DNA of 64,000 bases from Methyloligella solikamskensis (GTDB lineage Bacteria > Pseudomonadota > Alphaproteobacteria > Rhizobiales > Methyloligellaceae). Made by a program: the position numbers and the translations under genes. The notes beneath the pieces were generated by a model. The model worked only from the letters and a program-made list of their open reading frames with translations, ran no database searches and was not told the DNA's origin. The DNA lies in contig NZ_JBHTJO010000001.1 in the NCBI RefSeq assembly GCF_042676065.1, positions 1,302,001-1,366,000 of the forward strand, in the 5' to 3' direction. Shown here in pieces: positions 1 through 8,564 of this stretch (position 1 is the first letter of the stretch; each line of letters starts with the position of its first letter).

Positions 1-114
1 GGAGCGCTGCAGGGCGGAGATGTGTAGGAACACATCCTTTCCGCCGTCGTCCGGCGTGATGAATCCGAAGCCACGTGAGTGATTGAAAAACTTTACGGTC
101 CCGTTCTGGCGCAT
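1..114 (-). CDS. Cold-shock protein (CspA family), cut off by the window edge
   Basis: The first 38 residues are visible, starting MRQNGTVKFFN at 114; the C-terminus lies outside the window. The RNP1-like string GFGFI and the RNP2-like string DVFLHIS identify the single-stranded nucleic-acid-binding OB fold of the CspA family. Such proteins bind RNA and melt secondary structure, often during cold or stationary phase. Here the usual lysine before RGFGF is replaced, giving FNHSRGFGF. Whether this paralogue is cold-induced cannot be told from the sequence. Confidence 0.9.
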   Translation of the reverse strand, partial: MRQNGTVKFFNHSRGFGFITPDDGGKDVFLHISALQRS

Positions 115-391
115 TGGGACGCTCCTTTTCCCTTCCACATCGCCTGCCATGAGGCGACTCACATCACATCAGGCATGTCTGGAAACGGAAAAGACCTCGC
201 TGCGCCGCTCTACCCGAGCCGCTCTTCGTGTCGATCCGGGTTCGCATCCAGCCCGAAAAGCCCGAAGAGTGTATGAGTGGCTTTGCGGAAAGCGCAAGCC
301 TCATGATGCGTCAACTCGATGACGGCAACGCCTGTGAAACAAGCGCAAGGTGCGCGTGCAGGCCGCCGCAGAGTCAGGCGAGAGCGCCGGT

Positions 392-730
392 CTAGCGCCG
401 TGCTTCATTGCAGATCGTGACGGAGCTCGTGCAGCGCACCAGCGCCTTGTCTGTCTCGCAGACCGTGGAGATGAAGGCGGCATCGGGGACGGCGCCGAGC
501 TCTCCGGCGCGGACGAGGGCAAGCGCCTCGTTGAGCTTCTCTTCGGCGCGCTGCTCCACCCGCTTTGCAGAAAAGCCGCGAGCGGATTCGCTCTCAACGG
601 TGCAGATCCGCGACGGTGCGGCGGGCGCCGCGTGCAGCTGATCGATCCCCATGACGACGAAGGCGCCGAGGATCAGCAGGATGATGATGAACCCGCGCGG
701 GGTTATCCGCCGGAGGGGGGAGATCGGCAT
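392..730 (-). CDS. Small membrane-anchored or secreted protein, unknown function
   Basis: 112 residues. An N-terminal hydrophobic segment (about residues 14-30, FIIILLILGAFVVMG) acts as a signal anchor or signal peptide and is followed by a soluble part with four cysteines (ICTVES, STVCET, VRCTS, TICNE), suggesting disulfides in the periplasm. A GAGG ribosome site lies 8 bases before the ATG. No family is recognised. The neighbouring rlpA gene runs the same way about 200 bases upstream, but nothing shows that they are co-transcribed. Confidence 0.6.
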   Translation of the reverse strand: MPISPLRRITPRGFIIILLILGAFVVMGIDQLHAAPAAPSRICTVESESARGFSAKRVEQRAEEKLNEALALVRAGELGAVPDAAFISTVCETDKALVRCTSSVTICNEARR

Positions 731-925
731 TCGCGAACCTCATGCAATGCTTCGATGTTGGAGAACAGCGTTCACGACGGAATGCAAAAGACGCGCGACT
801 GTTCCCGGTAGCAGGGTCGCGTCTTTAGAAAACTCTCGTTTCGGAGTCTTGACGGTTCGCGCAAAAGAAAAGGCGCCGGCCGCAGCCGACGCCTTCACGC
901 CATTCTTTGTGACGTTTTGCTTTCG

Positions 926-1525
926 CTAGTTACGGGCGACGCTACGACGGTCGGCCTTCTCGTCCTTCTTTCCGCCGAACAGGCCGCCGGCGAAGATGCC
1001 GTACTGCTTCTTGTCGGAGGCTTCGGTAACGGTGCCGCCGCGCTTCGTGCTCTTGGAGGTCGACTTGAAGGCCTCCTTGGTGCGGTGGCCGGACTTGGCG
1101 ACCTGGGCCATGTGACCGCGGACAACGCGCTTCGACTCAGACTTGGAAGAGGCCTGGGAGACGGCCCGACCGGAGGTGCTGATCCGGACCTGTGCGGTGC
1201 CGGAGCCGATCATGCCGAGATTGGCGGCAGCGGCCTTGGAAACGTCGATCACGCGGCCATGAACGAAGGGGCCGCGATCGTTGATGCGAACGACCACGGA
1301 ACGGCCGTTGCTGAGATTCTCGACCCGCACCTTGGTGCCGAAAGGCAGCGACCGGTGTGCGGCAGTCATCGCATTGGGATTCATCATCTCGCCGCTCGCG
1401 GTGCGCGAGTGGAGAGCATACCAGGAGGCGTGGCCGACTTGGTCGGCGTGAGCCAAGGCGAGAGGCGCAGCGATGACGGCCCCTGCAAGCCCGATAAGAG
1501 ACAGGAAGGCGCGCATATTCAACAT
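926..1525 (-). CDS. rlpA: Septal ring lytic transglycosylase RlpA family protein
   Basis: 199 residues with an N-terminal signal peptide ending near residue 26. The double-psi beta-barrel RlpA core follows directly: GHASWYALHSRTASGE, then AAHRSLPFGTKVRVENL, VVVRINDRGPF and GRVIDVSKAAA. These are the hallmark blocks of RlpA, whose family includes glycan-strand-cleaving enzymes of the septum. The C-terminal third is basic and Ser/Lys-rich and there is no SPOR domain, so septal targeting through denuded glycan is not obvious. The start is supported by AAGGAG about 9 bases upstream. A lipobox is not evident, so it is probably periplasmic. Confidence 0.88.
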   Translation of the reverse strand: MLNMRAFLSLIGLAGAVIAAPLALAHADQVGHASWYALHSRTASGEMMNPNAMTAAHRSLPFGTKVRVENLSNGRSVVVRINDRGPFVHGRVIDVSKAAAANLGMIGSGTAQVRISTSGRAVSQASSKSESKRVVRGHMAQVAKSGHRTKEAFKSTSKSTKRGGTVTEASDKKQYGIFAGGLFGGKKDEKADRRSVARN

Positions 1526-1823
1526 GCGTGGAGCTCCTTTAGATGTCGGGATTTATTGACGAAAAACTATTGAACCCGTTGTGCACTCATGTGCGAACGA
1601 GCCCGTAACCTAAGGAAAAACAAGGCAGAAAGGCGACTGCCTAGAGGTCACACAAGGGCCATTTATTGATTGGGGAACCTTGTTGTCGAGGCAGGCGTTT
1701 GGGCGCGCCGCCTTGATTGGGCAGGGCGGCAGGAGGAGGCCTCGCAGGCCAGTCCGGAGGGTTATTCAGGCGAATTAGTGCAGGGGCGTCAATAGGTTAG
1801 AAACCATGACGGCCGCGCCTAAG

Positions 1824-2165
1824 TCAGCGATAATTGCGCAGATTGTAGGCGCCGCAGGCCCCTTTGAGCCGGTTGTCGTTGCCAAACCTCTGACACAGAC
1901 GGACCTTGGTGAGGGCATCATTGTGAACTTGGGCGTCCGTCACCTTCTCGCCGTAGGAGCGCGCAACGCGGGCGATCTCCTTCTCGCTGCAATACGGCGT
2001 GACGATCGGGCCGTTCTTGGTCTGCATGTAGATGCCCTGGCAGCGAATCTTGGCTTCTGCCGGAACAGCTTCGAGAGAGACAAATCCGGCCGCCAGGCCG
2101 AGCCCGAGACATGCACGTCCGGCCCACCGAATCGTGCTCTGGGAACGGTTCTTCCACTTTGTCAT
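1824..2165 (-). CDS. Small secreted protein, unknown function
   Basis: 113 residues starting MTKWKNRS; the reading frame stays open upstream, but AGGAGAC placed 7 bases before this ATG fixes the start. A signal peptide (about residues 12-38) ends near VPAEAKI. The mature part, with CQGIYMQTKNGPIVTPYC and LCQRFGNDNRLKGACGAYNLR, has four cysteines and looks like a small folded periplasmic protein. Similar short proteins are common in Hyphomicrobiales, but no function is known to me. Confidence 0.7.
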   Translation of the reverse strand: MTKWKNRSQSTIRWAGRACLGLGLAAGFVSLEAVPAEAKIRCQGIYMQTKNGPIVTPYCSEKEIARVARSYGEKVTDAQVHNDALTKVRLCQRFGNDNRLKGACGAYNLRNYR

Positions 2166-2354
2166 CGACGAGGTCTCCTTGTGGCAGGCTGGTGTCTTTA
2201 GCGCCGCAAGTTTGAGCACAAAAAACATAGATGAAATAATGTGCGAATGCATTTTTTTTGTTGGACATGGGCGCCCAATCCTTGCCCATATCGAACAATA
2301 TCCTAACTTGTAGGATGACAGGCCCAAGACAGAAAAGCGGGCCAGGATGACAAA

Positions 2355-2567
2355 ATGGCTAAGAAGAAGATGAAAGCGCAAGAAACGAGCCGGGAAACGT
2401 CCCCACCTTCCGCGAGTCTGAAGGAGCTTTCAGAAAGCGGTTACGGTGAGAAGTGCCGAGCTGGCAAGTCCTACGAATATGACACGTTGCGTGGGCGCAA
2501 GCGCGGCAAGGAGGCCGATACGGCCGATCGTATCTGGTTTGACGATCTGCCTCCGCACACCGACTAG
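2355..2567 (+). CDS. Small charged protein, unknown function
   Basis: 70 residues, very hydrophilic, lysine-rich at the N-terminus (MAKKKMKAQE), ending RIWFDDLPPHTD. AGGA precedes the ATG by about 7 bases. No domain is recognised. It is divergent from the secreted protein gene at 1824-2165, so the 190 bases between should hold both promoters. Coding potential rests on length, start context and composition only. Confidence 0.5.
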   Translation: MAKKKMKAQETSRETSPPSASLKELSESGYGEKCRAGKSYEYDTLRGRKRGKEADTADRIWFDDLPPHTD

Positions 2568-2797
2568 GTATCCCGCGGCAGATCCAAGCTCTGCCAGACG
2601 TCACGGGCGGCGGAAAGTGCCGCGTTCTCCTGAGTAGACCATTGGAACCGGACTCCTGCTCTCGCAAGGGGCGATGGTTGCCGATTCCGGTGCCCCAACG
2701 GTCCGTGTGCCGACCCTCATAGCTCGCTCGCGACTTCGGGTGAGAGAGGGGCCTGTTGGCGCTTGACTGGCGCAGGGGCGCTGGCAAAGTGGCGCCC

Positions 2798-4033
2798 ATG
2801 CGCGCACTTCCGAAAATCTCATTCAAAGGGTCGATCGCGGCGATGGCCGCCGTCGCTCTTTTCACGCTCGCCTCCGGCGGGGCCCATGCTGCCTGTCAAA
2901 GCCCCAGCCCGGCGCAGTTCCCGGCCTGGCTGCAGGACTTCAAGCAGGAGGCGTCGTCCCAAGGCATTTCCCGCCAGACCATCCAGGCAGCGCTGGCCGG
3001 CGTCCGCTATGATCCTTCCATCGTGGCGAAGGATCGCGCTCAGCATGTGTTCGCGCAGGATTTCCTGCAGTTCTCCAACCGCATGGTGGCGAATTACCGG
3101 CTCCAGCACGGCGCCAACAATCTGAAGAAATATTCCCAGACCTTCGACAGGATCGAACAGGAGTTCGGCGTCCCGGGGCCGGTCATCGTGGCTTTCTGGG
3201 GGCTGGAGACGGATTTCGGCGCCAATACGGGCAATGGGCCGACCATCCAGTCGCTCGCCACGCTCGCCTTCGATTGCCGCCGGTCGGCGGAATTCCGCGA
3301 GCAGCTCATGGATGCGTTGCGCATCATCGATCGCGGCGATCTCACTGTACGGCAGATGCGCGGGCCTTGGGCCGGCGAGCTGGGGCAGGTGCAGTTCCTG
3401 CCGAGCGTCTATGAGGAGTTCGGCGTCGATTACGACGGGGACGGGCGGCGCGATTTGATCAACAGCACGCCGGATTCCCTGGCCTCGGCCGGCAATTACA
3501 TCCAGTCGCTCGGCTGGCGGCGCGGCGAGCCCTGGCTGGAAGAGGTGCGCGTGCCGGTGCAGATGCCGTGGGAGCTCGCCGACGTCCATATCAAGAAGCC
3601 GCGGGCGCTTTGGGCGCGGTTTGGCGTCACCAAGCGGGACGGCAGTGCGCTGCCCAACGACAATCTGCCGGCGGCGCTGGTTCTGCCCATGGGGCGGAAC
3701 GGGCCGGCCTTCCTGGCCTATCCCAATTTCGACGTCTATCTGGAATGGAATCAGTCCCTGACCTATTCCCTGACGGCCGCGTATTTCGCCACGCGCCTGG
3801 CGGGCGCGCCGCCCCTGTCACGCGGGCGGGCGCCGGTCCAGTCGCTCAGCTTGGCGCAGACCAAGGAGCTGCAGACCCTGCTGGTGCAGCGGGGCTACGA
3901 TGTGGGGAAGATCGACGGGATTATCGGAGAGAACACCCGCAAGGCGGTGACCGATGTGGAGCTGAAGCTCGGCCTGCCGGCCGACGGCTATCCGACGCCG
4001 GAATTGTTGGCGCGGCTGCGGCGCGGCGGCTAG
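2798..4033 (+). CDS. Lytic murein transglycosylase (MltB type) with peptidoglycan-binding domain
   Basis: 411 residues from MRALPKIS. A signal peptide (to about residue 32, GGAHA) leads into an SLT_2/MltB domain: FPAWLQDFKQEA, then FWGLETDFGANTGNGPTIQSL with the catalytic Glu, GELGQVQFLPSVYEEFGVDYD, and DSLASAGNYIQSLGWRRGE. The last 60 residues form a PG_binding_1 repeat (LQTLLVQRGYDVGKIDGIIGENTRKAV). The product cleaves glycan strands with formation of 1,6-anhydro ends. The frame is open 14 codons further upstream, but the chosen ATG starts directly at the signal peptide. Confidence 0.9.
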   Translation: MRALPKISFKGSIAAMAAVALFTLASGGAHAACQSPSPAQFPAWLQDFKQEASSQGISRQTIQAALAGVRYDPSIVAKDRAQHVFAQDFLQFSNRMVANYRLQHGANNLKKYSQTFDRIEQEFGVPGPVIVAFWGLETDFGANTGNGPTIQSLATLAFDCRRSAEFREQLMDALRIIDRGDLTVRQMRGPWAGELGQVQFLPSVYEEFGVDYDGDGRRDLINSTPDSLASAGNYIQSLGWRRGEPWLEEVRVPVQMPWELADVHIKKPRALWARFGVTKRDGSALPNDNLPAALVLPMGRNGPAFLAYPNFDVYLEWNQSLTYSLTAAYFATRLAGAPPLSRGRAPVQSLSLAQTKELQTLLVQRGYDVGKIDGIIGENTRKAVTDVELKLGLPADGYPTPELLARLRRGG

Positions 4034-4082
4034 GCCTTGCTTTCAAGGGCAGGGACCGCGCGTCCCTGCGCCCACTCTTCAA

Positions 4083-4367
4083 TTACCAGCTAGACGGTCC
4101 GATCATCGGATTGCCGCCGAAGAACGCGCTGTTCGGCGGCTCGAACCGCATGCCCGGATAGACCCTGTTGTTCAGGATCATGGGCTCATCATAGATCTGG
4201 CGCTTAGCGCGGCGGGCCTGGCCGGGCGTGAGGTAGGTGATGCCGGCACCGCTTGAGGCTTGGCGTTCCTTGTTCCGGAACAGCCCGGCCGAGGCGGGCA
4301 TCGCTGATGCGGCGATCACGGTTGCCGCCAAAGCGAAAGTCGTGGCTATGAACATCGGGTTGGTCAT
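4083..4367 (-). CDS. Small secreted protein, unknown function
   Basis: 94 residues starting MTNPMFIATTF, chosen because GGGAG lies 7 bases upstream; the open frame extends further but without a start signal. A signal peptide ends near MPASAGLF. The mature part is basic, then Pro/Asn/Gly-rich (RFEPPNSAFFGGNPMIGPSSW). No family recognised. The gene is tail-to-tail with the lytic transglycosylase gene (stop codons 50 bases apart). Confidence 0.65.
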   Translation of the reverse strand: MTNPMFIATTFALAATVIAASAMPASAGLFRNKERQASSGAGITYLTPGQARRAKRQIYDEPMILNNRVYPGMRFEPPNSAFFGGNPMIGPSSW

Positions 4368-4556
4368 AAGAATCTCCCTGCCGTAATAGCGCCAGGTTAG
4401 AGCATTTTGTTCCCTGGCGCGTAACTCGTTTTGCACAAGTCTATTCGGGACAGTTGAAGATTCCGTTTCAGGAATAGCTGGCCTTCGCGCGACACTCTCG
4501 GGCGATCACCGTATGGAAATTTGCGAACGGGCTGGCGAGGACTATCTTCGTCCTGC

Positions 4557-4928
4557 CTACCACCAGGGCGGCACACCGAAATAGGGGTCGTAGAAGGGGC
4601 TCCCATACGGTCCGTAGCGCCATCCCGGATATGCGCGGTAACGCCAGTAGGCCCGGCGATCGAAGAACGGATCGTCGAAGCGGTCGCCATAGCGCTCGTC
4701 GAATTTCTCGCGGCGCTTTTCCTGCTCGGCAAACCTTTCCTGGCGCTGCTGGCGCTGGAGCTGCTTCTGGGCGCGCTTTTCAGCCTTACGCTCCTGGCGC
4801 AGGAGGCGCTCCTGCTGCTTGGACTGAGCTTTGTAGCCGCCTGCCGCGAGAGCAGGGGAAACCGTTGCGGTGCCCGCGAAGGCGATGCCGAGGGCAAGGG
4901 CGCCGGTCATCAAGAGTTTGGGTTTCAT
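4557..4928 (-). CDS. Secreted, Gln/Arg-rich coiled-coil protein with aromatic tail
   Basis: 123 residues from MKPKLLMTG; GAGG sits 9 bases upstream of this ATG, whereas it would abut the alternative ATG at 4937. A signal peptide ends near SPALAAGG. The mature part has a charged helical stretch rich in Gln, Arg, Lys and Glu (about residues 35-75), then a Tyr/Trp/Pro/Gly-rich tail (WRYRAYPGWRYGPYGSP). This layout is typical of small envelope proteins of unknown role. Confidence 0.6.
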   Translation of the reverse strand: MKPKLLMTGALALGIAFAGTATVSPALAAGGYKAQSKQQERLLRQERKAEKRAQKQLQRQQRQERFAEQEKRREKFDERYGDRFDDPFFDRRAYWRYRAYPGWRYGPYGSPFYDPYFGVPPWW

Positions 4929-4970
4929 GATATCCATCCTCGGGGCGCGATCCGCGCTCCCGTGCGAGCC

Positions 4971-5022
4971 GGCAGGCTCGAACTTCCAGCTTTAGAGGAG
5001 ATATGAGGGTTCGAATCCTGCC
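4971..5022. repeat. Imperfect inverted repeat resembling two tRNA T-arms
   Basis: GGCAGGCTCGAAC (4971-4983) is mirrored by GTTCGAATCCTGCC (5009-5022), giving a 13-14 bp stem with one bulge around a 25-base loop. Each arm resembles the T-arm of a tRNA, but neither is attached to a cloverleaf. It may be a cruciform, a transcript hairpin or tRNA debris. Confidence 0.5.
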
Positions 5023-5065
5023 TACAAGCAGGGCGCAAGGGGAACGCCCTGTCGCGAGGGAGGTG

Positions 5066-5488
5066 TCAGGCGTCGTCGCGGTGGATTTTTTCGAGGAAAC
5101 GGCCAACGCGGTCGATGTCGTGATACTCGACGAGGCGGGTCGGCCAGCCTTCCTCCAACTCCCAGAACATCCCCATGGTTGTCTCCAGGGTGTAACCGGT
5201 TTTGCGGTGCCAGTAACAGATGGGCACTTCCGCCGCGGCTCTATCCGCCGCAGCCAGGAGCCGTTGGGTATCGAACCGGACGATCTCGAACGCCTCTGCA
5301 ATGAGGCTGAGCCGGTTCAGCGCTGGTTTCTTTCCCTCGATAAGCCCCGCCTGTGGCAGGACGCTTGTCGGCAGGCGGATATCGTGACCGAAATCGGTCG
5401 GCAGATAGCTCGCCAGGAGATCGAGATCCTGACGCCGCCACGCCTTAAAGATCTCGCCGAGCACAAACTTTGTCATGGTGCCGGGCAT
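5066..5488 (-). CDS. Nuclear transport factor 2-like (SnoaL-like) protein
   Basis: 140 residues from MPGTMTKFVLGEIF; GGGGGTGG a few bases upstream supports this start over more distal ones. The sequence follows the NTF2-like alpha+beta cone: a helix with AWRRQDLDLLASYLPTDF, the central AFEIVRFDTQRLLAAADRAAAEVPICYWHRKTGYTLETTMGMFWELEEGWPTRLVEYHD strands and a C-terminal helix. Members act as small-molecule enzymes, binding proteins or stress proteins; no catalytic residues can be assigned here. It lies downstream of uvrB on the same strand. Confidence 0.6.
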   Translation of the reverse strand: MPGTMTKFVLGEIFKAWRRQDLDLLASYLPTDFGHDIRLPTSVLPQAGLIEGKKPALNRLSLIAEAFEIVRFDTQRLLAAADRAAAEVPICYWHRKTGYTLETTMGMFWELEEGWPTRLVEYHDIDRVGRFLEKIHRDDA

Positions 5489-5629
5489 CAGCCACCCCCG
5501 AATCGTTTTCTCTCTCAAGGCGTAGCGAATGGTGCGGCGAATTGCGATGTGACGCACGGACTCTCCCGCCACCTGTGGAAAGTTGTGGGGGCGGCGTGTC
5601 CTCGCGTGGCCCTGGCGGCGCTCGATTTG

Positions 5630-8038
5630 CTACCGGCGCTTGCCCTTGGTGGCGCGGGTGCCCGGCATGCCGGCCTTGGAGGGGCGGCGCTTGGGCTTTT
5701 CGGCCAGGGGGATCTCCCGGTTATGGGGTCCCATCTCGTCGAGGCTCGGCTTATGAGGCCGGTTCAGGGCTGGCTGGCCGTTGCCGTCCCGCACGGCCTT
5801 CTCCAGCTGATCCTGGCGGGCGAGGGGATCGTTGGCGATAGCCAGCGACATATCCTTCAGGCGTTTCAGCTCGTCGCGCAGGCGGGCGGCCTCCTCGAAT
5901 TCCAGGTCTGCGGCCGCGGCATGCATGCGTTTTTCGATATCGGCGATGGTCGATTCCAGATTGTGCCCTAAGGAGGCCTGGTCGTCCTCGGCGAAGCCGA
6001 GCCCCGCATCCACCATGACGTGGTCGCGCTCGTAAACGGACGAGAGAATGTCGCCGATATGCTTCTTCACGCTTTCCGGCGTGATGCCGTGCTCCTCGTT
6101 ATAGGCTAGCTGCTTCTCGCGCCGCCGCTCGGTCTCGGCGATGGCGCGCTCCATGGAGCCGGTCATGCCGTCGGCATAGAGGATGACCTTGCCGTCGATG
6201 TTCCGAGCCGCGCGGCCGATGGTTTGGACCAGGGAGGTCTCGGAGCGGAGGAAGCCTTCCTTGTCCGCGTCGAGAATGCCGACCAGGGCGCATTCGGGGA
6301 TGTCGAGGCCCTCGCGCAACAGGTTGATGCCCACCAGCACGTCGAAGGCGCCGAGGCGCAGATCGCGAATGATCTCGATGCGCTCCAGGGTCTCAACATC
6401 AGAGTGCATGTAGCGGACCTTGATGCCCTGCTCATGCATGTATTCGGTCAGGTCCTCGGCCATGCGCTTGGTCAGGGTGGTGACCAGCACGCGCTGGCCC
6501 CGGGCAATGACCTGGCGGGTCTCGTCGATGAGATCGTCCACCTGGGTGGAGGCGGGGCGGATCTCGACGGGCGGGTCGATCAACCCGGTGGGGCGGATGA
6601 CCTGCTCCGTGAACACGCCGCCGGTCTGCTCCATCTCCCAAGAGCCGGGGGTGGCCGAGACATAGACGGTCTGGGGCCGCATGGCGTCCCACTCCTCGAA
6701 GCGCAGGGGCCGGTTGTCCATGCAGGACGGCAGGCGGAAACCGTATTCGGCCAGAGTCGATTTGCGCCGGTAGTCGCCCCGGAACATGCCGCCGATCTGG
6801 GGAATGGTGACGTGGCTCTCGTCGACGAAGACCAGGGCGTCGTCGGGCAGATATTCGAACAGGGTGGGCGGCGGCTCGCCCGGCGCGCGGCCGGTGAGAT
6901 AGCGGGAATAGTTCTCAACGCCCGCGCAGGCGCCGGTCGCCTCGATCATCTCCAGATCGAAGGTGGTGCGCTGCTCCAGGCGCTGGGCTTCGAGCAGCCG
7001 GCCGGCGGCGTGGAGCTCGTCTAGCCGCAGCTTCAGCTCGTGCTTGATGCCCTTCACGGCCTGCTTGAGGGTCGGCTTCGGCGTGACGTAGTGGGAGTTC
7101 GCGTAGATCTTGACCATGGCGAACTGGTCGGTCTTGGCGCCGGTCAGGGGATCGAACTCGGTGATGGATTCGATCTCGTCGCCGAACAGGGAAATGCGCC
7201 AGGCGCTGTCGTCCAGATGGGCCGGCCAGAGCTCGATGGTGTCGCCGCGCACCCGGAAGGAACCGCGCACGAAGTTCACGTCGGAGCGCCGGTATTGCAG
7301 GCTCACCAGATCGGCCATGAGCTGGCGCTGCTCGATGCGCTCGCCCCGCTTCAGGCTCAGGGTCATGGCCGTGTAGGTCTCGACCGAGCCGATACCGTAG
7401 ATGCAGGAGACGGAGGCAACGAGGATGACGTCGTCGCGCTCCAGTAGGGCGCGGGTGGCGGCGTGGCGCATGCGGTCGATCTGCTCGTTGATCGACGAAT
7501 CCTTCTCGATATAGGTGTCGGTCCGCGGGACGTAAGCCTCTGGCTGGTAGTAGTCGTAATAGGAGACGAAATACTCGACCGCGTTGTCCGGGAAGAAGCT
7601 CTTGAACTCCCCGTAGAGCTGGGCGGCCAGGGTCTTGTTGGGCGCCAGGATAAGGGCGGGGCGCTGGGTCTCTTCGATCACCTTGGCCATGGTGAAGGTC
7701 TTGCCCGAGCCGGTGACGCCGAGCAGCACCTGGTCGCGCTCCGCCGCATTCACCTGGGAGACGAGTTCGGCGATGGCGGTGGGCTGGTCGCCCTTGGGCT
7801 CCATCTCCGATTTCAGGGTGATCGGCACGCCGCCTTCGGATTTCTCCGGCCGGGGCGGGCGATGGGGCATGAAGGTCGGCATGTTCACGCCGCCGGCCAG
7901 GGGATGGTCCTGCATCAACGGCTGGGGCGCCTCGGACATGCCGGTGCGGTTTTCGCCTGTCGGAAGGCCGGCCTCCTCGCCGGTGACGGCGCGGGGTTCG
8001 GCGCGGGAGCCGAAGGTTCTGGCTGTGCGGGGTGGCAT
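5630..8038 (-). CDS. uvrB: Excinuclease ABC subunit UvrB
   Basis: 802 residues. Helicase motif I GVTGSGKT is at 107-114, the beta-hairpin that clamps DNA (YYDYYQPEAYVP) follows near 165, then VDESH, SATPG and the motif VI block QTIGRAARN. A UVR domain (FEEAARLRDELKRLK) near the C-terminus contacts UvrC. The protein loads onto damaged DNA with UvrA and hands over to UvrC in nucleotide excision repair. Compared with short homologues there are about 60 extra N-terminal residues and a basic C-terminal tail, as often seen in alphaproteobacteria. A later start within the N-terminal extension is possible. Confidence 0.97.
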   Translation of the reverse strand: MPPRTARTFGSRAEPRAVTGEEAGLPTGENRTGMSEAPQPLMQDHPLAGGVNMPTFMPHRPPRPEKSEGGVPITLKSEMEPKGDQPTAIAELVSQVNAAERDQVLLGVTGSGKTFTMAKVIEETQRPALILAPNKTLAAQLYGEFKSFFPDNAVEYFVSYYDYYQPEAYVPRTDTYIEKDSSINEQIDRMRHAATRALLERDDVILVASVSCIYGIGSVETYTAMTLSLKRGERIEQRQLMADLVSLQYRRSDVNFVRGSFRVRGDTIELWPAHLDDSAWRISLFGDEIESITEFDPLTGAKTDQFAMVKIYANSHYVTPKPTLKQAVKGIKHELKLRLDELHAAGRLLEAQRLEQRTTFDLEMIEATGACAGVENYSRYLTGRAPGEPPPTLFEYLPDDALVFVDESHVTIPQIGGMFRGDYRRKSTLAEYGFRLPSCMDNRPLRFEEWDAMRPQTVYVSATPGSWEMEQTGGVFTEQVIRPTGLIDPPVEIRPASTQVDDLIDETRQVIARGQRVLVTTLTKRMAEDLTEYMHEQGIKVRYMHSDVETLERIEIIRDLRLGAFDVLVGINLLREGLDIPECALVGILDADKEGFLRSETSLVQTIGRAARNIDGKVILYADGMTGSMERAIAETERRREKQLAYNEEHGITPESVKKHIGDILSSVYERDHVMVDAGLGFAEDDQASLGHNLESTIADIEKRMHAAAADLEFEEAARLRDELKRLKDMSLAIANDPLARQDQLEKAVRDGNGQPALNRPHKPSLDEMGPHNREIPLAEKPKRRPSKAGMPGTRATKGKRR

Positions 8039-8129
8039 GGGGCGAATATGAGGCCAGGCGGCCCGTTTGCCTAGAGGGTCTGCGGCGTTGCGCTTAAAGC
8101 CGCAGGTCTAGGAGCGATACGCTTCGGTG

Positions 8130-8546
8130 TCAGGCGTAGATCAGCACGATGAGGGCCATCCAGATGATCGCGAGAATCTGGATACCGAAGAGCGAGCCGC
8201 GGATGCGGACGACCTTCTCGGTCTGCTCGAAGGAGAGATGCAGGCTCGACTGGGCGATGCGGAAGACCAGCACGGTGATGGCGAGGGCGCTTATCACCGG
8301 TCCGGTGACGCCGGCGATAGCCGCGGTGATCGCGACCGCGGCATAGACCGGCAGATTTTCCACGCAGTTCAGATGCGCCCGCATGGCTCGCTGGTGATAA
8401 GACGGCCCTTCCGCCACGCCGCCGGGAAAGTCGGAGAACTTCTCCCCCTTCATGACGCGCCGGGCCCGGGCCGTCGCCACCCCCGCAAACAGCACGGCGA
8501 TGGTCCAAAGCGCATAGAGGACGAGGACGTAAAGGGGCGTGGTCAT
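8130..8546 (-). CDS. MAPEG family membrane protein
   Basis: 138 residues with four hydrophobic segments (about 5-24, 62-80, 82-100, 116-136). The string MRAHLNCVENLPVYAAV is the MAPEG signature (R-x-x-x-NxxE), the glutathione-linked membrane fold. Bacterial members are mostly uncharacterised and may act as glutathione transferases or peroxidases. The ribosome site GAGAGATCGAG precedes the ATG. It lies 18 bases after the FNT gene on the same strand and may be co-transcribed with it. Confidence 0.82.
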   Translation of the reverse strand: MTTPLYVLVLYALWTIAVLFAGVATARARRVMKGEKFSDFPGGVAEGPSYHQRAMRAHLNCVENLPVYAAVAITAAIAGVTGPVISALAITVLVFRIAQSSLHLSFEQTEKVVRIRGSLFGIQILAIIWMALIVLIYA

Positions 8547-8564
8547 GATCTCGATCTCTCCCGC

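Noticed and set aside
79..322. Two overlapping plus-strand frames at the beginning
   Set aside because: They overlap the cold-shock gene and its leader and show no protein-like composition.
1526..1823. Non-coding stretch of 298 bases before rlpA
   Set aside because: No gene, tRNA or repeat could be supported; only the AAGGAG ribosome site of rlpA is clear.
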